From: Helcococcus sueciensis DSM 17243
GTDB taxonomy: Bacteria > Bacillota > Clostridia > Tissierellales > Peptoniphilaceae
DNA: 64,000 nt
Direction: 5' to 3'
Assembly (NCBI RefSeq): GCF_000423145.1
Contig: NZ_AUHK01000005.1
Coordinates: 1 to 64,000 of the forward strand
The notes beneath the pieces were generated by a model. It saw nothing but the letters and a program-made list of their open reading frames with translations, had not been told where the DNA came from and made no database searches. Position 1 is the stretch's first letter. Each line of letters starts with the position of its first letter. Position numbers and translations under genes: made by a program. Positions 1 through 9,601 of the stretch are shown one piece after another.

Positions 1-261
1 TGGTATATTAAGATCTATATTTCCATATGAAGATTTAACAGTCTTTTTACTTGATCCATTTCTAGTGTTTAGTGATAATGGAGCTTGTCCATATTCATAG
101 TCTAGATGCTCATCAAGTTCAGATTTAAGCATTTGTTCTATTGCATCACCTAAAAGGTCTTTAAGTGCATTTTGTAAATCCTGAGCAGTTTCTGGTTGAT
201 ATTCTTCTAGTAACATTTTAGTTATTTTATTTAGTCTTGTTTCTGGTCTTTTTCTTGGCAT
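1..261 (-). CDS. IS256-family (mutator-type) transposase, 5' part only
   Basis: Only the first 87 codons are present; the gene runs off the left edge of the window. The start is the ATG read leftwards from 261, preceded by a good AGGAGG-type site at about 270-276. The translation begins MPRKRPETRLNKITKMLLEE, then shows LGDAIEQMLKSELDEHL and TRNGSSKKTVKSSYGNIDL, which matches the N-terminal region of IS256-family DDE transposases (the LKSELDEHL and RNG-x-SKKTVKS signatures). The catalytic DDE residues would lie outside the window. The gene is intact as far as it can be followed, so the element could be active. The neighbouring IS end at 320-333 supports the call. Confidence 0.9.
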   Translation of the reverse strand, partial: MPRKRPETRLNKITKMLLEEYQPETAQDLQNALKDLLGDAIEQMLKSELDEHLDYEYGQAPLSLNTRNGSSKKTVKSSYGNIDLNIP

Positions 262-319
262 AAAAATTCCTCCTAATTAGTTTTTCTTTACCCTAATCAG
301 GAGGTTTCTATACACAAAA

Positions 320-333
320 TTTTACACAGTCTC
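320..333. mobile_element. Terminal inverted repeat end of the IS256-family element
   Basis: The 14 bases ttttacacagtctc read outward on the minus strand as GAGACTGTGTAAAA, which resembles the terminal inverted repeat of IS256-family elements and lies 59 bp upstream of the transposase start. The chromosomal sequence therefore probably resumes at 334. The other end of the element and the target duplication are outside the window, so the exact boundary is inferred. Confidence 0.7.
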
Positions 334-369
334 ATAATAAAAGGAGCTGATATCAGCTCCTTTTATTAT
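334..369. terminator. Bidirectional terminator, a 36-bp perfect palindrome after crr
   Basis: Positions 334-351 and 352-369 are exact reverse complements (GC-rich core ggagctgat/atcagctcc flanked by A and T runs). Read on the minus strand it ends the crr transcript, whose stop codon is at 381. The IS256 end abuts its outer edge, so the IS appears to have inserted at the border of the terminator. Confidence 0.85.
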
Positions 370-380
370 TTTTAGTCTAA

Positions 381-848
381 TTATTTCTTAACTGTCATTA
401 TTTCATCTTGACCAGCAACTACATTTCCGCTTTGTTTTTCAAAAGATTTGAATTCATCACTATTTGTTATAACAATAGCTGTATCAGTTTCAAAACCTTT
501 TTCTTTAATGAAGTCAATATCAAATTCTACAAGCTTATCGCCTACACTAACTTTATCTCCTTCATTTACGAATGCAGTAAAACCTTCACCTTTTAATTCA
601 ACTGTATCCATACCAATATGAATTAATATTTCTAGTCCTTTTGATTCAATACCAATAGCATGTTTTGTATGAAATACTTGAACAATCTTTCCTTCTACTG
701 GTGAAAGTAAAACTCCATCAGTTGGTTCTATTGCAACACCATCACCAAGGAATTTTTGTGCAAAAGTTATATCATTTACTTCAGTAATATCTTTTAATTT
801 TCCTGTCAATGGTGCAATTAATTTATATTTCTTTCCAAATAAACTCAT
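381..848 (-). CDS. crr: PTS glucose-type EIIA component, free-standing
   Basis: A cytoplasmic phosphocarrier that accepts phosphate from HPr and passes it to sugar-specific EIIB domains. The 155-residue protein has the whole EIIA-Glc fold: APLTGKL near residue 12, the first active-site region FHTKHA (His63), and the phosphorylated-histidine region ILIHIGMDTVELKGEGF (His77). I chose the ATG at 848 (MSLFGKK) because AGGAGGG lies just before it; an upstream in-frame ATG at 884 has no ribosome site. It is monocistronic, followed by a strong terminator. No EIIBC gene is nearby, so it probably serves several permeases. A TATAAT box lies on the minus strand at 901-896, but no convincing -35 box was seen. 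Confidence 0.93.
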   Translation of the reverse strand: MSLFGKKYKLIAPLTGKLKDITEVNDITFAQKFLGDGVAIEPTDGVLLSPVEGKIVQVFHTKHAIGIESKGLEILIHIGMDTVELKGEGFTAFVNEGDKVSVGDKLVEFDIDFIKEKGFETDTAIVITNSDEFKSFEKQSGNVVAGQDEIMTVKK

Positions 849-1013
849 ATGCCCTCCTAATAATTTATATTTATAGTTTATCACATTTATCGTATATTAT
901 AAACATTGTATTTAATAAAAAGTAATCTTGTTACTATAATTTAATTGTTTCATAGTGTAAGATATTTTTATTTGATTTAATATATAAATTAGAAATATTT
1001 ATATATTAAATTA

Positions 1014-1022
1014 TGTTATAAT
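1014..1022 (+). promoter_or_regulatory. Extended -10 promoter upstream of rqcP
   Basis: TGTTATAAT is a perfect extended -10 element (TGn followed by TATAAT). No recognisable -35 box lies 17 bp upstream. Transcription would start at about 1029, almost at the ribosome site ggaggg (1031-1036), giving a very short leader. Confidence 0.45.
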
Positions 1023-1039
1023 ATTCTAATGGAGGGAGT

Positions 1040-1285
1040 ATGAGAATAGATAAATTTTTAAAAAACTCTAGAATAATAAAAAGAAGAACAGTTGCTAAAA
1101 TCGCATGTGAAAATGAAAGAGTTAAAATCAATTCAATTATTGCAAAGCCAGGGACTGAAGTTAAAATTGGAGATATTGTAGAAATACAATTTGGTGATAA
1201 AATTGTAAAATTTGAAGTATTATCTTTAAAAGAAAATACAAACAAAAGCAATGCAGACGAGTTGTTTAGGGTAGTTGAAGGTTAA
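1040..1285 (+). CDS. rqcP: S4-domain ribosome quality control protein RqcP (YabO)
   Basis: An 81-residue protein made of one S4 RNA-binding domain (MRIDKFLKNSRIIKRRTVAK, then INSIIAKPGTEVKIGDIVEIQFG). In Bacillus subtilis the homologue YabO/RqcP binds the obstructed 50S subunit and works with RqcH in adding C-terminal alanine tails. Length, sequence and the following divIC-tilS-ftsH order match the B. subtilis yabO region, which separates it from Hsp15 or YlmH-type S4 proteins. The start has a strong GGAGGG site at 1031-1036. Its stop lies 4 bases before the chosen start of divIC, implying co-transcription. Confidence 0.9.
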   Translation: MRIDKFLKNSRIIKRRTVAKIACENERVKINSIIAKPGTEVKIGDIVEIQFGDKIVKFEVLSLKENTNKSNADELFRVVEG

Positions 1286-1289
1286 TTTT

Positions 1290-1685
1290 ATGGACAACAA
1301 ACAAGCGAAGAGAAGAATTGAAAAGAACAGACGAAAAAAAAGAACAAATAGAAGATTAAACATTCTATTTTTAGTTTCAACAATTATTACTGTTTTTTTA
1401 ATGTTTACATTTATTGGACAAAGAATAAAAATTGCCAATTTAAATAAAGAATCAAAACTTTTAAAAGTAGAACAAGAAAATTTAGAAAAACAAATTGATG
1501 ATTTAGTAAAAGAAATAAAAGAAGTAAATTCACTGGAATATATTGAAAAGAAAGCAAGACAAGAACTTGGAATGATTAAAAAAGATGAAAATATATATGT
1601 AAATCCTGATGATACAGATGAAGAAACAAAAGAAGAAACTTCTGATGAATCAGAGAAAGAGACAGATGAAGAATCTTCTAATTAA
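1290..1685 (+). CDS. divIC: Cell-division protein DivIC/FtsB-like
   Basis: A bitopic septum protein of 131 residues: a basic cytoplasmic N-terminus (residues 1-25), one membrane helix (about 25-45, LNILFLVSTIITVFLMFTF), an external coiled coil (about 48-85) and the family motif YIEKKARQELGMIKKDE near residues 90-107. The last 25 residues are an acidic Glu/Asp/Ser/Thr tail. FtsB/DivIC pairs with FtsL and DivIB to activate septal wall synthesis. I prefer the ATG at 1290, served by gaagg at 1277-1281, over an in-frame TTG at 1275 that overlaps rqcP. A partner FtsL-like gene is at 18634; no divIB gene is seen in the window. Confidence 0.88.
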   Translation: MDNKQAKRRIEKNRRKKRTNRRLNILFLVSTIITVFLMFTFIGQRIKIANLNKESKLLKVEQENLEKQIDDLVKEIKEVNSLEYIEKKARQELGMIKKDENIYVNPDDTDEETKEETSDESEKETDEESSN

Positions 1686-1715
1686 GTAGATAAAAATTGG
1701 TAATAGTGAGGAAAT

Positions 1716-2990
1716 ATGCTAATCAAAGAAAAACACTATGATATCTTAAAAAATAAAAAAGTATTGGTTGCAGTTTCAGGTGGCGTAGATTCTATGGTTT
1801 TAATCTATGATTTGATAAAATTAAAAAAAGTATTAAACATAGATATAGAAATAGCACACTTTGATCATTTGACAAGAGATGGTGAATCAACAAAAGATAA
1901 ATTATTTGTTGAAAATTTTGCTAAAGCTAATAATTTAATATTTCATACAAAAGCATATTCAATGTATGAATATAAAGATAATCATGATGTTTCAATTGAA
2001 GAGGCAGGAAGATTACTTAGGATGGAATTATTTGAAAGTATAATTTCAGATAAATCCAACTATATTTTATTATTTGCTCATAATCTTGATGATAATGTTG
2101 AAACCGTAATAATGCGAATAATTAGAGGTACGGGACTAACAGGTCTTGAAGGTATAAAAGAATATGAGAAAAAAAGAAATTATGAAATATTAAGACCTTT
2201 ATTAGATGTTACTAAGGAAGAAATAATTAATTATGCAGAAGAAAATAATATAGAATTCCGACAAGATCATACTAATTTTGAAAATATATATACTAGAAAT
2301 AAAATTAGAAATGAGTTAATTCCTTTAATCAAGAGAGAATATAATAGTAATATTTATGATGCTATTTCTAAATTATCAAGTTTTTCAATATTAAATAATG
2401 AATTTGTAGAAGATAAGATTGATAATATTATTAATCAAATTTCTAAACAAGAAAATAATTATATAATCATGGATTCAAACAAGTTAAAACAATATAATGA
2501 TTATGAAAAAACTATGATAATTAGAAATGTAATAGATAGACTACATAATAATTACAATTTTACTAATTCACATTATGATGAAATATTAAAAATTATAAAA
2601 TCTGAAAAAGGTGTAGATTTAACAATAAATGGCATTGTTTTTTATAATTCTTTTAATAATTTTATTATAAGAAAAATAATGAAAAATGATTTAGATAAAG
2701 AGATTATTGTAAATAAAGATAGTAAAATAAAAGTTAATAATTATATTATAGATATTAAATCTGATAATAAAGAAGTGATTATTAGGAAGAGAAAAAATGG
2801 AGATAGAATTAAAGTAAAGAATTCAATTAAGAAAGTAAAAGATTTTCTCATAGATAATAAAGTTGATAAATATGAAAGAGATTATATTCCTATAGTTGAA
2901 ATAGATAATGAAATTAAATTTATTGGGAATATATATAAATCTGGTTTTGATAATAAAGAAATAATAATTGAAAGGATAGCTAATGAATAA
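1716..2990 (+). CDS. tilS: tRNA(Ile)-lysidine synthetase
   Basis: Converts C34 of the CAU-anticodon tRNA-Ile to lysidine using ATP and lysine, so that the tRNA reads AUA; essential in an AT-rich genome that uses AUA heavily. The 424-residue protein begins with the PP-loop motif SGGVDS (residues 21-26) in an N-type ATP-pyrophosphatase domain, with the conserved [27 protein letters not shown] stretch near residues 122-146. The C-terminal part (from about residue 340) has the RKNGDRIKV substrate-recognition domain. Start ATG with gtgagga upstream. It overlaps ftsH by 8 bases. In Bacillus hprT sits between tilS and ftsH; it is absent here. Confidence 0.93.
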   Translation: MLIKEKHYDILKNKKVLVAVSGGVDSMVLIYDLIKLKKVLNIDIEIAHFDHLTRDGESTKDKLFVENFAKANNLIFHTKAYSMYEYKDNHDVSIEEAGRLLRMELFESIISDKSNYILLFAHNLDDNVETVIMRIIRGTGLTGLEGIKEYEKKRNYEILRPLLDVTKEEIINYAEENNIEFRQDHTNFENIYTRNKIRNELIPLIKREYNSNIYDAISKLSSFSILNNEFVEDKIDNIINQISKQENNYIIMDSNKLKQYNDYEKTMIIRNVIDRLHNNYNFTNSHYDEILKIIKSEKGVDLTINGIVFYNSFNNFIIRKIMKNDLDKEIIVNKDSKIKVNNYIIDIKSDNKEVIIRKRKNGDRIKVKNSIKKVKDFLIDNKVDKYERDYIPIVEIDNEIKFIGNIYKSGFDNKEIIIERIANE

Positions 2991-4911
2991 AAAAAGACAG
3001 AGTTTTATGCCATTATTATCGACTGTTTTGATGTTTGTGATAATAGTAAGCATATTTAGTAGAATATTTGATACCACAAATAATATTAGTGTTAATGAAT
3101 TGCTAAAATTTTTAAGTTCGGACAATGTAACAGATGTTACAACCCAAGGTAATAAAGTAGAAATTATTACAAAAGATAAGCAAAGATATACCACTGTATT
3201 ACCAGAAGAATTTCAAAGAAATTTTTATAAAGACTATTTAGAAAATAAAGTTGAAAATAATTCAATCAATTACAAAGGTATTGAACAAAGCGAAAGTAAT
3301 TATATAATACAATTTTTACCGTCATTAATAATGCTTGCAGGTATGGGATTTATATTTTATATGCTTTTAGCAAAAGGTGCTAATACAAATAATCAAGCTA
3401 TGAAATTTGGAAAAAGTAGAGCGAGCTTACATTTGGATAAAAACAATTCTATTACATTTAAGGATGTAGCAGGACTTAAAGAAGAAAAAGAAGAAATGAC
3501 AGAGCTTGTAGATTTCTTGAAAAATCCTAAAAGATATGTTGAACAGGGAGCAAGAATCCCTAAAGGGGTATTATTAGTAGGGTCTCCTGGTACAGGTAAG
3601 ACTTTTATTTCAAAAGCAGTAGCTGGAGAGGCGAAAGTACCTTTTTATAGCATATCAGGATCTGATTTTGTAGAGATGTTTGTAGGGGTTGGTGCTTCAA
3701 GAGTAAGGGATATGTTCCAAGAAGCTAAGAAGAATGCTCCATGTATTATTTTTATTGATGAAATAGATGCAGTGGGTCGAAAAAGAGGTTCAGGATTAGG
3801 TGGTGGACACGATGAAAGAGAACAAACGTTAAATCAACTATTGGTTGAAATGGACGGATTCTCAAAAAATGAAGGTGTAATTATAATTGCAGCAACTAAT
3901 AGACCTGATATTCTAGATCCCGCATTATTAAGACCTGGTAGATTTGATAGAACAATTCAAATTTCAATGCCAGATGTTAGAGAAAGAGAAGAGATGCTTA
4001 AAGTGCATACAAAAAACAAAAAACTTTCTTCAGAAGTTAATTTGAATGCAATTGCAAGATCAACGGCAGGTTTTTCACCAGCTGAGATTGAAAATCTAAC
4101 AAATGAAGCTGCATTACTAGCTGCAAGAAATAGACAAGATGAAATTACTCCAGATTTACTTGAAGAAGCTTCTATAAGAATAATGGCTGGTCCAGAAAAG
4201 AAATCAAGAGTTGTTATTCAAAGAGAAAGAGTATTGACAGCATATCATGAAGCTGGTCATGCTGTAACAGCTGAAATAATTAAAGGACTAGATCCGGTTC
4301 ATATTATTACTATTATTCCTAGGGGAGATGCTGGAGGATTTACAGCGTACTTACCAGAGGAAGATAGATCATTTAGAACAAAGACAGAAATGACAAATAG
4401 ATTAGTAGCTTTACTAGGTGGAAGAGCTGCTGAAGATATTGTACTTGGAGATATTTCAACAGGAGCTTCAAATGATATAGAAAGAGCTACAGGTATTGCA
4501 AGAGCTATGATTAAGACTTACGGTTTTAGTGATTCTCTAGGACCAGTGCAATATGATGATGGTTCAGGAAATGTATTTTTAGGTGGTGATAACTATTCAA
4601 AAGGTGATCATTATTCTGAACAAACTGCTATAATTATTGATAAAGAAGTTACAGATTTAATAAAAAATGCTTATGAAAAAGCAAAAGAAATCATAGTAAA
4701 TAATAGAGATTTTCTTGAAGAATTAGCTCAGACTTTATTAAAAGAAGAGACTATTAGAAGAGAAAAATATCTTGAAATAGCTAAGAAATATACAGAGGTT
4801 GAAGATATATATTCTAAAGATGTTGAGAAATTAATTGATTTCAAAAACACTTCGATTGATGAAAAAAATGAAAAAATAGAAAATAAAAACGATGAGAATA
4901 AAGGAGAATAG
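2983..4911 (+). CDS. ftsH: ATP-dependent zinc metalloprotease FtsH
   Basis: A membrane-anchored hexameric AAA+ protease that degrades misfolded membrane proteins and short-lived regulators. There are two N-terminal membrane helices (about 9-28 and 108-127) around a roughly 80-residue external domain, then the AAA module: Walker A GSPGTGKT (200-207; a serine replaces the usual second proline-position residue), Walker [12 protein letters not shown], and the second region of homology [20 protein letters not shown]. The zinc site is HEAGH (422-426). The 642-residue length is typical. The start overlaps tilS and is preceded by gaaagga, suggesting translational coupling. The C-terminus is a low-complexity Lys/Glu/Asn tail. 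Confidence 0.97.
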   Translation: MNKKRQSFMPLLSTVLMFVIIVSIFSRIFDTTNNISVNELLKFLSSDNVTDVTTQGNKVEIITKDKQRYTTVLPEEFQRNFYKDYLENKVENNSINYKGIEQSESNYIIQFLPSLIMLAGMGFIFYMLLAKGANTNNQAMKFGKSRASLHLDKNNSITFKDVAGLKEEKEEMTELVDFLKNPKRYVEQGARIPKGVLLVGSPGTGKTFISKAVAGEAKVPFYSISGSDFVEMFVGVGASRVRDMFQEAKKNAPCIIFIDEIDAVGRKRGSGLGGGHDEREQTLNQLLVEMDGFSKNEGVIIIAATNRPDILDPALLRPGRFDRTIQISMPDVREREEMLKVHTKNKKLSSEVNLNAIARSTAGFSPAEIENLTNEAALLAARNRQDEITPDLLEEASIRIMAGPEKKSRVVIQRERVLTAYHEAGHAVTAEIIKGLDPVHIITIIPRGDAGGFTAYLPEEDRSFRTKTEMTNRLVALLGGRAAEDIVLGDISTGASNDIERATGIARAMIKTYGFSDSLGPVQYDDGSGNVFLGGDNYSKGDHYSEQTAIIIDKEVTDLIKNAYEKAKEIIVNNRDFLEELAQTLLKEETIRREKYLEIAKKYTEVEDIYSKDVEKLIDFKNTSIDEKNEKIENKNDENKGE

Positions 4912-4912
4912 T

Positions 4913-5428
4913 ATGCCTATAATATTTGGAAATCAACAAACGCAAAAGACAAATAATCCAGTAGGTGGTTTATCTTTCTTTGTTATACTTTATTTAGCAC
5001 TTGCAGGATATTTCCTATATAGAGCTTTTTCAACTATTAAAGCTAATAAAAACGCAAAAGGGGAAATCTATAAGGTAACAAAACAAAGTAGTATGATGAT
5101 GAAAGTATTATTGGTTTTAATAGCTGGTCTTGGAATTTATAATATAATTGAAGGATTATTGCTAAATGGAGCTTTAATGTTACTTTTATCATTGTCATTA
5201 GGTATTGAATCTATGACAAAAAATGTTATAGCAAGCAATGGTTTTGTTGCAGATGCTAAATGGATAGAATGGGATCAATTAAAAAAATGGCAAATAGATA
5301 AAGAAAAAGGAGAAGTTACTGTTTTATATAAAAAAGGTATTGATGAAAAAACAGGATTTTTCAGAATAAAGAAAGAAGAAGCAAATTTAATACAAGATTT
5401 ATTTAAAAAATATAAATTGAAAAAATAA
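4913..5428 (+). CDS. Small membrane protein with a C-terminal PH-like domain (DUF5673-like)
   Basis: I do not recognise a defined function. The 171-residue protein has three hydrophobic segments (about 21-38, 64-80 and 86-101) and a soluble C-terminal domain of about 65 residues (NGFVADAKWIEWDQLKKWQI then VLYKKGIDEKTGFFRI), whose pattern resembles DUF5673/PH-like domains. The start was set at the second in-frame ATG because aaggaga precedes it; the first in-frame ATG at 4892 lies inside ftsH without a ribosome site. It begins 2 bases after the ftsH stop, so it is almost certainly co-expressed and could be an FtsH accessory factor or merely a passenger. Confidence 0.75.
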   Translation: MPIIFGNQQTQKTNNPVGGLSFFVILYLALAGYFLYRAFSTIKANKNAKGEIYKVTKQSSMMMKVLLVLIAGLGIYNIIEGLLLNGALMLLLSLSLGIESMTKNVIASNGFVADAKWIEWDQLKKWQIDKEKGEVTVLYKKGIDEKTGFFRIKKEEANLIQDLFKKYKLKK

Positions 5429-5476
5429 AAAATAATAAATGACTGGTATCTTAAAAGAACTAGATCGAAGGAGATT

Positions 5477-6055
5477 ATGAAAAATACAAAAGACATGACA
5501 TTATTAGCTTTAATGTCAGCAATCATTATTGTTATGTTAGCTATTCCAGGACTTGGTTACATACCGCTACCATATATGAATGCAACATTAGTGCATATCC
5601 CAGTAATTATATTAGCGATTGTTAAAGGACCAAAGTTAGGAGCACTGATAGGTGGAGTATTTGGGGTTTCATCTTTGATAAATTCATTGATTAGACCTAA
5701 TATCACATCATTTATATTTATTAATCCATTAGTTTCAGTATTACCAAGAATACTTATAGGATTAATAACAGGTTATATATCTAAACTTCTTAATAAAAAG
5801 AAATGGAAATATAATTTACAAAATATAATCCCAGCGGGAATTGGTTCAATGGTTAATACTATCGGTGTTTTAGGGATGATATATTTATTATATGCAAAAG
5901 ATTATTTAGAAGTGACAGGAAAAGTTGGTAGTAATGCATTTTTAGTAATAGGATATATAGCAATTACTCAAGGTGTTGTAGAAATGATTATTTCTATAAT
6001 TATTGCAACTCCAATAGCTAACTCTTTATTAAAATTAAACAAGGGAAATTTATGA
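5477..6055 (+). CDS. panT: ECF transporter substrate-binding (S) component, probably pantothenate (PanT)
   Basis: An integral membrane vitamin-binding subunit of about six helices (192 residues) that joins the shared ECF energy module, not encoded here. The opening DMTLLALMSAIIIVMLAIPGLGYIPLP and HIPVIILAIVKGPKLGALIGGVFGVSSLINS are typical of the ECF S-component superfamily; the GPKxGALxGxxFGxxSL stretch fits the PanT group. The following gene is pantothenate kinase, overlapping by 4 bases (ATGA type), which supports pantothenate as substrate. The ribosome site is gaaggag. Substrate assignment is inference from context; family membership is clear. Confidence 0.8.
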   Translation: MKNTKDMTLLALMSAIIIVMLAIPGLGYIPLPYMNATLVHIPVIILAIVKGPKLGALIGGVFGVSSLINSLIRPNITSFIFINPLVSVLPRILIGLITGYISKLLNKKKWKYNLQNIIPAGIGSMVNTIGVLGMIYLLYAKDYLEVTGKVGSNAFLVIGYIAITQGVVEMIISIIIATPIANSLLKLNKGNL

Positions 6056-6849
6056 TTTTATTAATTGATATAGGAAATACGAATGTTGTTTTAGGAATCT
6101 ATGACAAAAATAAAAAGATTAAATCATGGAGACTTGAAACTAGACAAACTAAAACTGATGATGAGTATGGTTCTCAAATCGAATCTATATTGGCTCATGA
6201 AAATATAAAAACTGAAGATATTAAAGATGTGGTAATTGCTTCTGTAGTGCCTACATTACAATATACATTTAAGGTGCTTTGTAAAAAATATTTAAATCGT
6301 ACACCTATAGTTGTAGGGGAGAATACAAGAACAGGAGTTCCTATAAAACATGATAATCCTCGAGAAGTAGGATCTGATAGAATAGCAAACTCCGTAGCAT
6401 TGGTTGAACATTATAAATTGCCTGCTATTTTAATAGATATGGGTACAGCAGTTACATTTGATGTAGTAAGTAAAAATGGAGAATATTTAGGTGGCGCTAT
6501 TTCTCCAGGTCTTGGAATAGCTTCAGAAGCTTTGTTTGAAAGAACATCAAAATTACCAAGAATTGAAGTTAATAAACCTAAAAATGCTATAGGAAAATCA
6601 ACTGTTGACGCAATGAAATCAGGATTGTTTTATGGATTTATAGGTTTAATAGATAATGTAATAGAACAAATATTGCTAGAGTTAAATGAAGATAAAGATA
6701 ATGTTAGCATTATAGCTACTGGTGGTTATTCAGAAATGATAACAAAAAATTCAAAATATCTTCAATCAAATGATGAAGATATTACACTTGAAGGAATGAG
6801 AATTATATACGAAAAAACAATTGAGAGTAGAAAGAATGAAATCAATTAA
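6052..6849 (+). CDS. coaX: Type III pantothenate kinase
   Basis: Phosphorylates pantothenate in the first step of coenzyme A synthesis; type III enzymes need a monovalent cation and are not feedback-inhibited by CoA. The 265-residue protein shows the ASKHA-fold motifs DIGNTNVVLG (residues 5-14), GSDRIANSVAL (about 107-117), DMGTAVTFD (about 129-137) and a C-terminal ATGG. It overlaps panT by 4 bases and is coupled to pantothenate uptake; the later CoA gene coaD is at 62317 in this window. Its 3' end overlaps the start of the MATE gene by 14 bases. Confidence 0.95.
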   Translation: MILLIDIGNTNVVLGIYDKNKKIKSWRLETRQTKTDDEYGSQIESILAHENIKTEDIKDVVIASVVPTLQYTFKVLCKKYLNRTPIVVGENTRTGVPIKHDNPREVGSDRIANSVALVEHYKLPAILIDMGTAVTFDVVSKNGEYLGGAISPGLGIASEALFERTSKLPRIEVNKPKNAIGKSTVDAMKSGLFYGFIGLIDNVIEQILLELNEDKDNVSIIATGGYSEMITKNSKYLQSNDEDITLEGMRIIYEKTIESRKNEIN

Positions 6850-8200
6850 TAAAAAGCTTAATTTAACCGAAGGGAGCATTCTTAAGAATTTAATTCTATT
6901 GAGTGCTCCTTTAATGGCTACATCTTTTATTAATATGGCATACAATCTTACAGATACAGCTTGGTTAGGACGTCTTGGAACAGATGCTGTAGCAGCGACA
7001 GGATCTGTAGGATATTTTGTGTGGATGTCGGCTGCTGTTGCTGATATTGCAAGAGTTGGAACGTCTGTTTTTGTTGCTCAAGAATATGGAAGTGGACATA
7101 CAAAAAGATTAAATGACACTATAAAAAATGGAATAGTCTTACTTTTTATACTGATTGGATTATTTACATCTATAATAATTGGATTCACAGATAATATCCT
7201 AAATTTTTATAGTTTAACAGATCATGTTCATAGTATGGCTAAATCATATTTAACAATATTTGCACTTGCTTTTATTATAAATGGTCTTAACATGATATTT
7301 TCCAATATTTATAATAGTATAGGGAATAGTTTTTATCCATTTGCAGCCAATGTTGTAGGTCTTGTGTTAAATATAATAATAGATCCAATCCTAATATTTG
7401 GATTAGGACCAATTAAGCCTTTTGGAGTAGCAGGTGCAGCATTAGCATCAGTATTTGCCCAAATTATTGTGCTAACAATATTTGCTATAGATATTATAAA
7501 AACTAAAAACGAAATTTATACTGGTATCATTCATGGAAAAATTTATTTAGAAAATATTTTTAGCAAATTTAAGAAAGGATTTCCGGTTGGATTTATGTCA
7601 GTTATACATGCATCTATTACAGGATTGCTGATGAAGTACATGTCATATTATGGCTCAGGTCCAATAGCAGCTTATTCAATAGGTTCAATGGTTGAATCTG
7701 TTACATGGAGAACAGCAGATGGTCTCCAGGTGGGTATTACAGCTTTTATAGGTCAAAACTTTGGAGCTAAATTATATAGTAGACTAAAAGATGTAATCAG
7801 GAAATCTATGGGATTAATTGTGTTAGTAGGGTTAATAGGTACATTTATTATAGGAGTCTTTAGATATCCTTTATTTAAATTATTTTTACCTGATGATCCT
7901 CAAACAATAGAGATGGGTGCTCAATACTTGTTGATATTATCTATGTCACAACTTGGAATGGCCTTTGAAATAGGGGCATCTGGAGTGTTTTATGGTATGG
8001 GGAAAACACATATTCAAGCAATCATATCAACAGTATTTAATATAGCGAGAATACCAATATCAATTCTATTAATGCCATATTTTGGATATCAAGGTATATG
8101 GATGGCTATAACAATCTCATCTATATTTAAAGGAATTTTTGCCTTTGTATTTTTAAGAATAGAATATAAAAATATAGATGAACAATTTGTAGAAGCATAG
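6836..8200 (+). CDS. MATE-family multidrug/Na+ (or H+) antiporter
   Basis: A 12-helix exporter of the MATE (NorM/DinF-like) family with two homologous six-helix halves. The opening GSILKNLILLSAPLMATSFINMAYNLTDTAWLGRLGTDAVAA is diagnostic. The second half contains the matching ADGLQVGITAFIGQNFGAK segment. I chose ATG 6836; an in-frame TTG at 6821 is possible but the family normally starts close to the SILKN motif. Substrate cannot be told from sequence. It ends the leading operon, with a palindromic terminator at 8214-8251. Confidence 0.92.
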   Translation: MKSINKKLNLTEGSILKNLILLSAPLMATSFINMAYNLTDTAWLGRLGTDAVAATGSVGYFVWMSAAVADIARVGTSVFVAQEYGSGHTKRLNDTIKNGIVLLFILIGLFTSIIIGFTDNILNFYSLTDHVHSMAKSYLTIFALAFIINGLNMIFSNIYNSIGNSFYPFAANVVGLVLNIIIDPILIFGLGPIKPFGVAGAALASVFAQIIVLTIFAIDIIKTKNEIYTGIIHGKIYLENIFSKFKKGFPVGFMSVIHASITGLLMKYMSYYGSGPIAAYSIGSMVESVTWRTADGLQVGITAFIGQNFGAKLYSRLKDVIRKSMGLIVLVGLIGTFIIGVFRYPLFKLFLPDDPQTIEMGAQYLLILSMSQLGMAFEIGASGVFYGMGKTHIQAIISTVFNIARIPISILLMPYFGYQGIWMAITISSIFKGIFAFVFLRIEYKNIDEQFVEA

Positions 8201-8213
8201 ATTTAAAATTAAT

Positions 8214-8251
8214 AATGAAAAAACGATAGATTAATCTATCGTTTTTTCATT
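8214..8251. terminator. Bidirectional terminator, 38-bp perfect palindrome
   Basis: The segment is self-complementary over its whole length (core acgatagattaatctatcgt flanked by A and T runs). It lies between the convergent MATE and histidine kinase genes and can stop transcription from both sides. Confidence 0.9.
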
Positions 8252-8272
8252 AAATAATAATATTATATTTTA

Positions 8273-9601
8273 TCAATTAGGTATTGTAATGATAAATTCA
8301 GTTCCTTTACCTAAGGAAGAATTTACGCTAATATTATAACCTAATAAATCAATATAAGTTTTAACTATTGATAATCCAAGACCATGTCCACTTATTTTAG
8401 TATTTCTTACATTATCAACTCTATAAAATCTTTCAAAAATATGTTCTAGATTTTCTTTTTCAATACCAATTCCATTATCCGCTATACTTATGACTTCTCT
8501 ATTTTTAAAATGTCTTTGAGTTACAATTATTTTACCGTCACTATCTATAGCTTTTATTGAATTAGATATGATATTCGATATAATTTGTTTGAACTTATTT
8601 ATATCCGTATCTATTTCTATTTCATCTATAAAATGAGTTTCTAACTCAATATTATTTTCATGCATTAAAGGTATAAAAGAGGTTGAAACAATATTTAATA
8701 TTTCAGATAGATTCACTTTTTCGATTTCTAATTTAGTTATATTTTCGCTAGAATTAAAACTGCTTTCTAAATTATTTATCATAGAGGATAATCTTTGTGT
8801 TTCTGATATTAATAAATTTATTGTATCATCATCAGCTTCAATTACATTATCTTTTATTCCATCTAGATGAAGCATAAGATTTGTAAGAGGAGTTCTAAGC
8901 TCGTGAGCTATATCCTTTGCATAATCAAGCCTATATTCATCTTGTAAACTTAGAGAAGTAGCTAGATAAGAAATATCTGAGCTTAATTCATCTAGTTCAT
9001 AAATGTCGAAGTTTTTTCTTTGAATATCATAATTCCTTGATCTAATTTTATTTGATTGGTTCTTAATATATGTTATAGGGTCTGTAATAGTTTTACTTAT
9101 AAATAATATAGAAATTGAACCTAAAACCATTAAAACTATAAATATTAGTGTGAAATTTCTAATCATTTCTTTTCTAAATTCACGTATGGTTTCATCATAT
9201 TCAAATATATTGTCAGGGTATTCTATTTCTAAATAGACTACTGGATTATTTTTATAATCGATTAAATTATATTTTGCCTTTAAAAAATTTAAATTCTTTT
9301 TTCTAGTTTCATTTTTTATACCATCATGCTCAAAAAGTAATTTATTGTTTGTATCATATACTTTTATGTGTACTTCTTCACTTTCAGCATATATTTGCAA
9401 TATTGTAGGATTTAAACCATCGTTTAAATTTAATAATCTATTTAGATCTTCAGATAGAAGGTCAAACTTTTGTTTTCTCTCTATATTAGCAAATCTTTCG
9501 AATGAATTACTAAATATATATATTGAAGTTATTGCTGATACAGAAATTGTTATTATAAGAAGTACAATAAAGTATTTATTTAGCTTTGAACTAAGCTTCA
9601 T
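8273..9601 (-). CDS. Sensor histidine kinase of a two-component system
   Basis: A membrane sensor of 442 residues: helix 1 (about 9-30), an extracytoplasmic domain of about 115 residues, helix 2 (about 148-170), a HAMP linker, HisKA with H-box HELRTPLTNLMLHLDG, and HATPase_c with NIISNSIKAI (N box), ADNGIGI (G1) and GHGLGLSIV (G2). It should autophosphorylate and transfer to the regulator encoded just upstream, with which it overlaps by 11 bases. The signal is unknown. Because the operon lies directly downstream of a class A PBP gene, an envelope signal is plausible but is inference. Confidence 0.93.
   Translation of the reverse strand: MKLSSKLNKYFIVLLIITISVSAITSIYIFSNSFERFANIERKQKFDLLSEDLNRLLNLNDGLNPTILQIYAESEEVHIKVYDTNNKLLFEHDGIKNETRKKNLNFLKAKYNLIDYKNNPVVYLEIEYPDNIFEYDETIREFRKEMIRNFTLIFIVLMVLGSISILFISKTITDPITYIKNQSNKIRSRNYDIQRKNFDIYELDELSSDISYLATSLSLQDEYRLDYAKDIAHELRTPLTNLMLHLDGIKDNVIEADDDTINLLISETQRLSSMINNLESSFNSSENITKLEIEKVNLSEILNIVSTSFIPLMHENNIELETHFIDEIEIDTDINKFKQIISNIISNSIKAIDSDGKIIVTQRHFKNREVISIADNGIGIEKENLEHIFERFYRVDNVRNTKISGHGLGLSIVKTYIDLLGYNISVNSSLGKGTEFIITIPN

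Noticed and set aside
5429-5476. Riboswitch ahead of panT
   Set aside because: The gap is 48 bases and shows no stable structure or known aptamer core.
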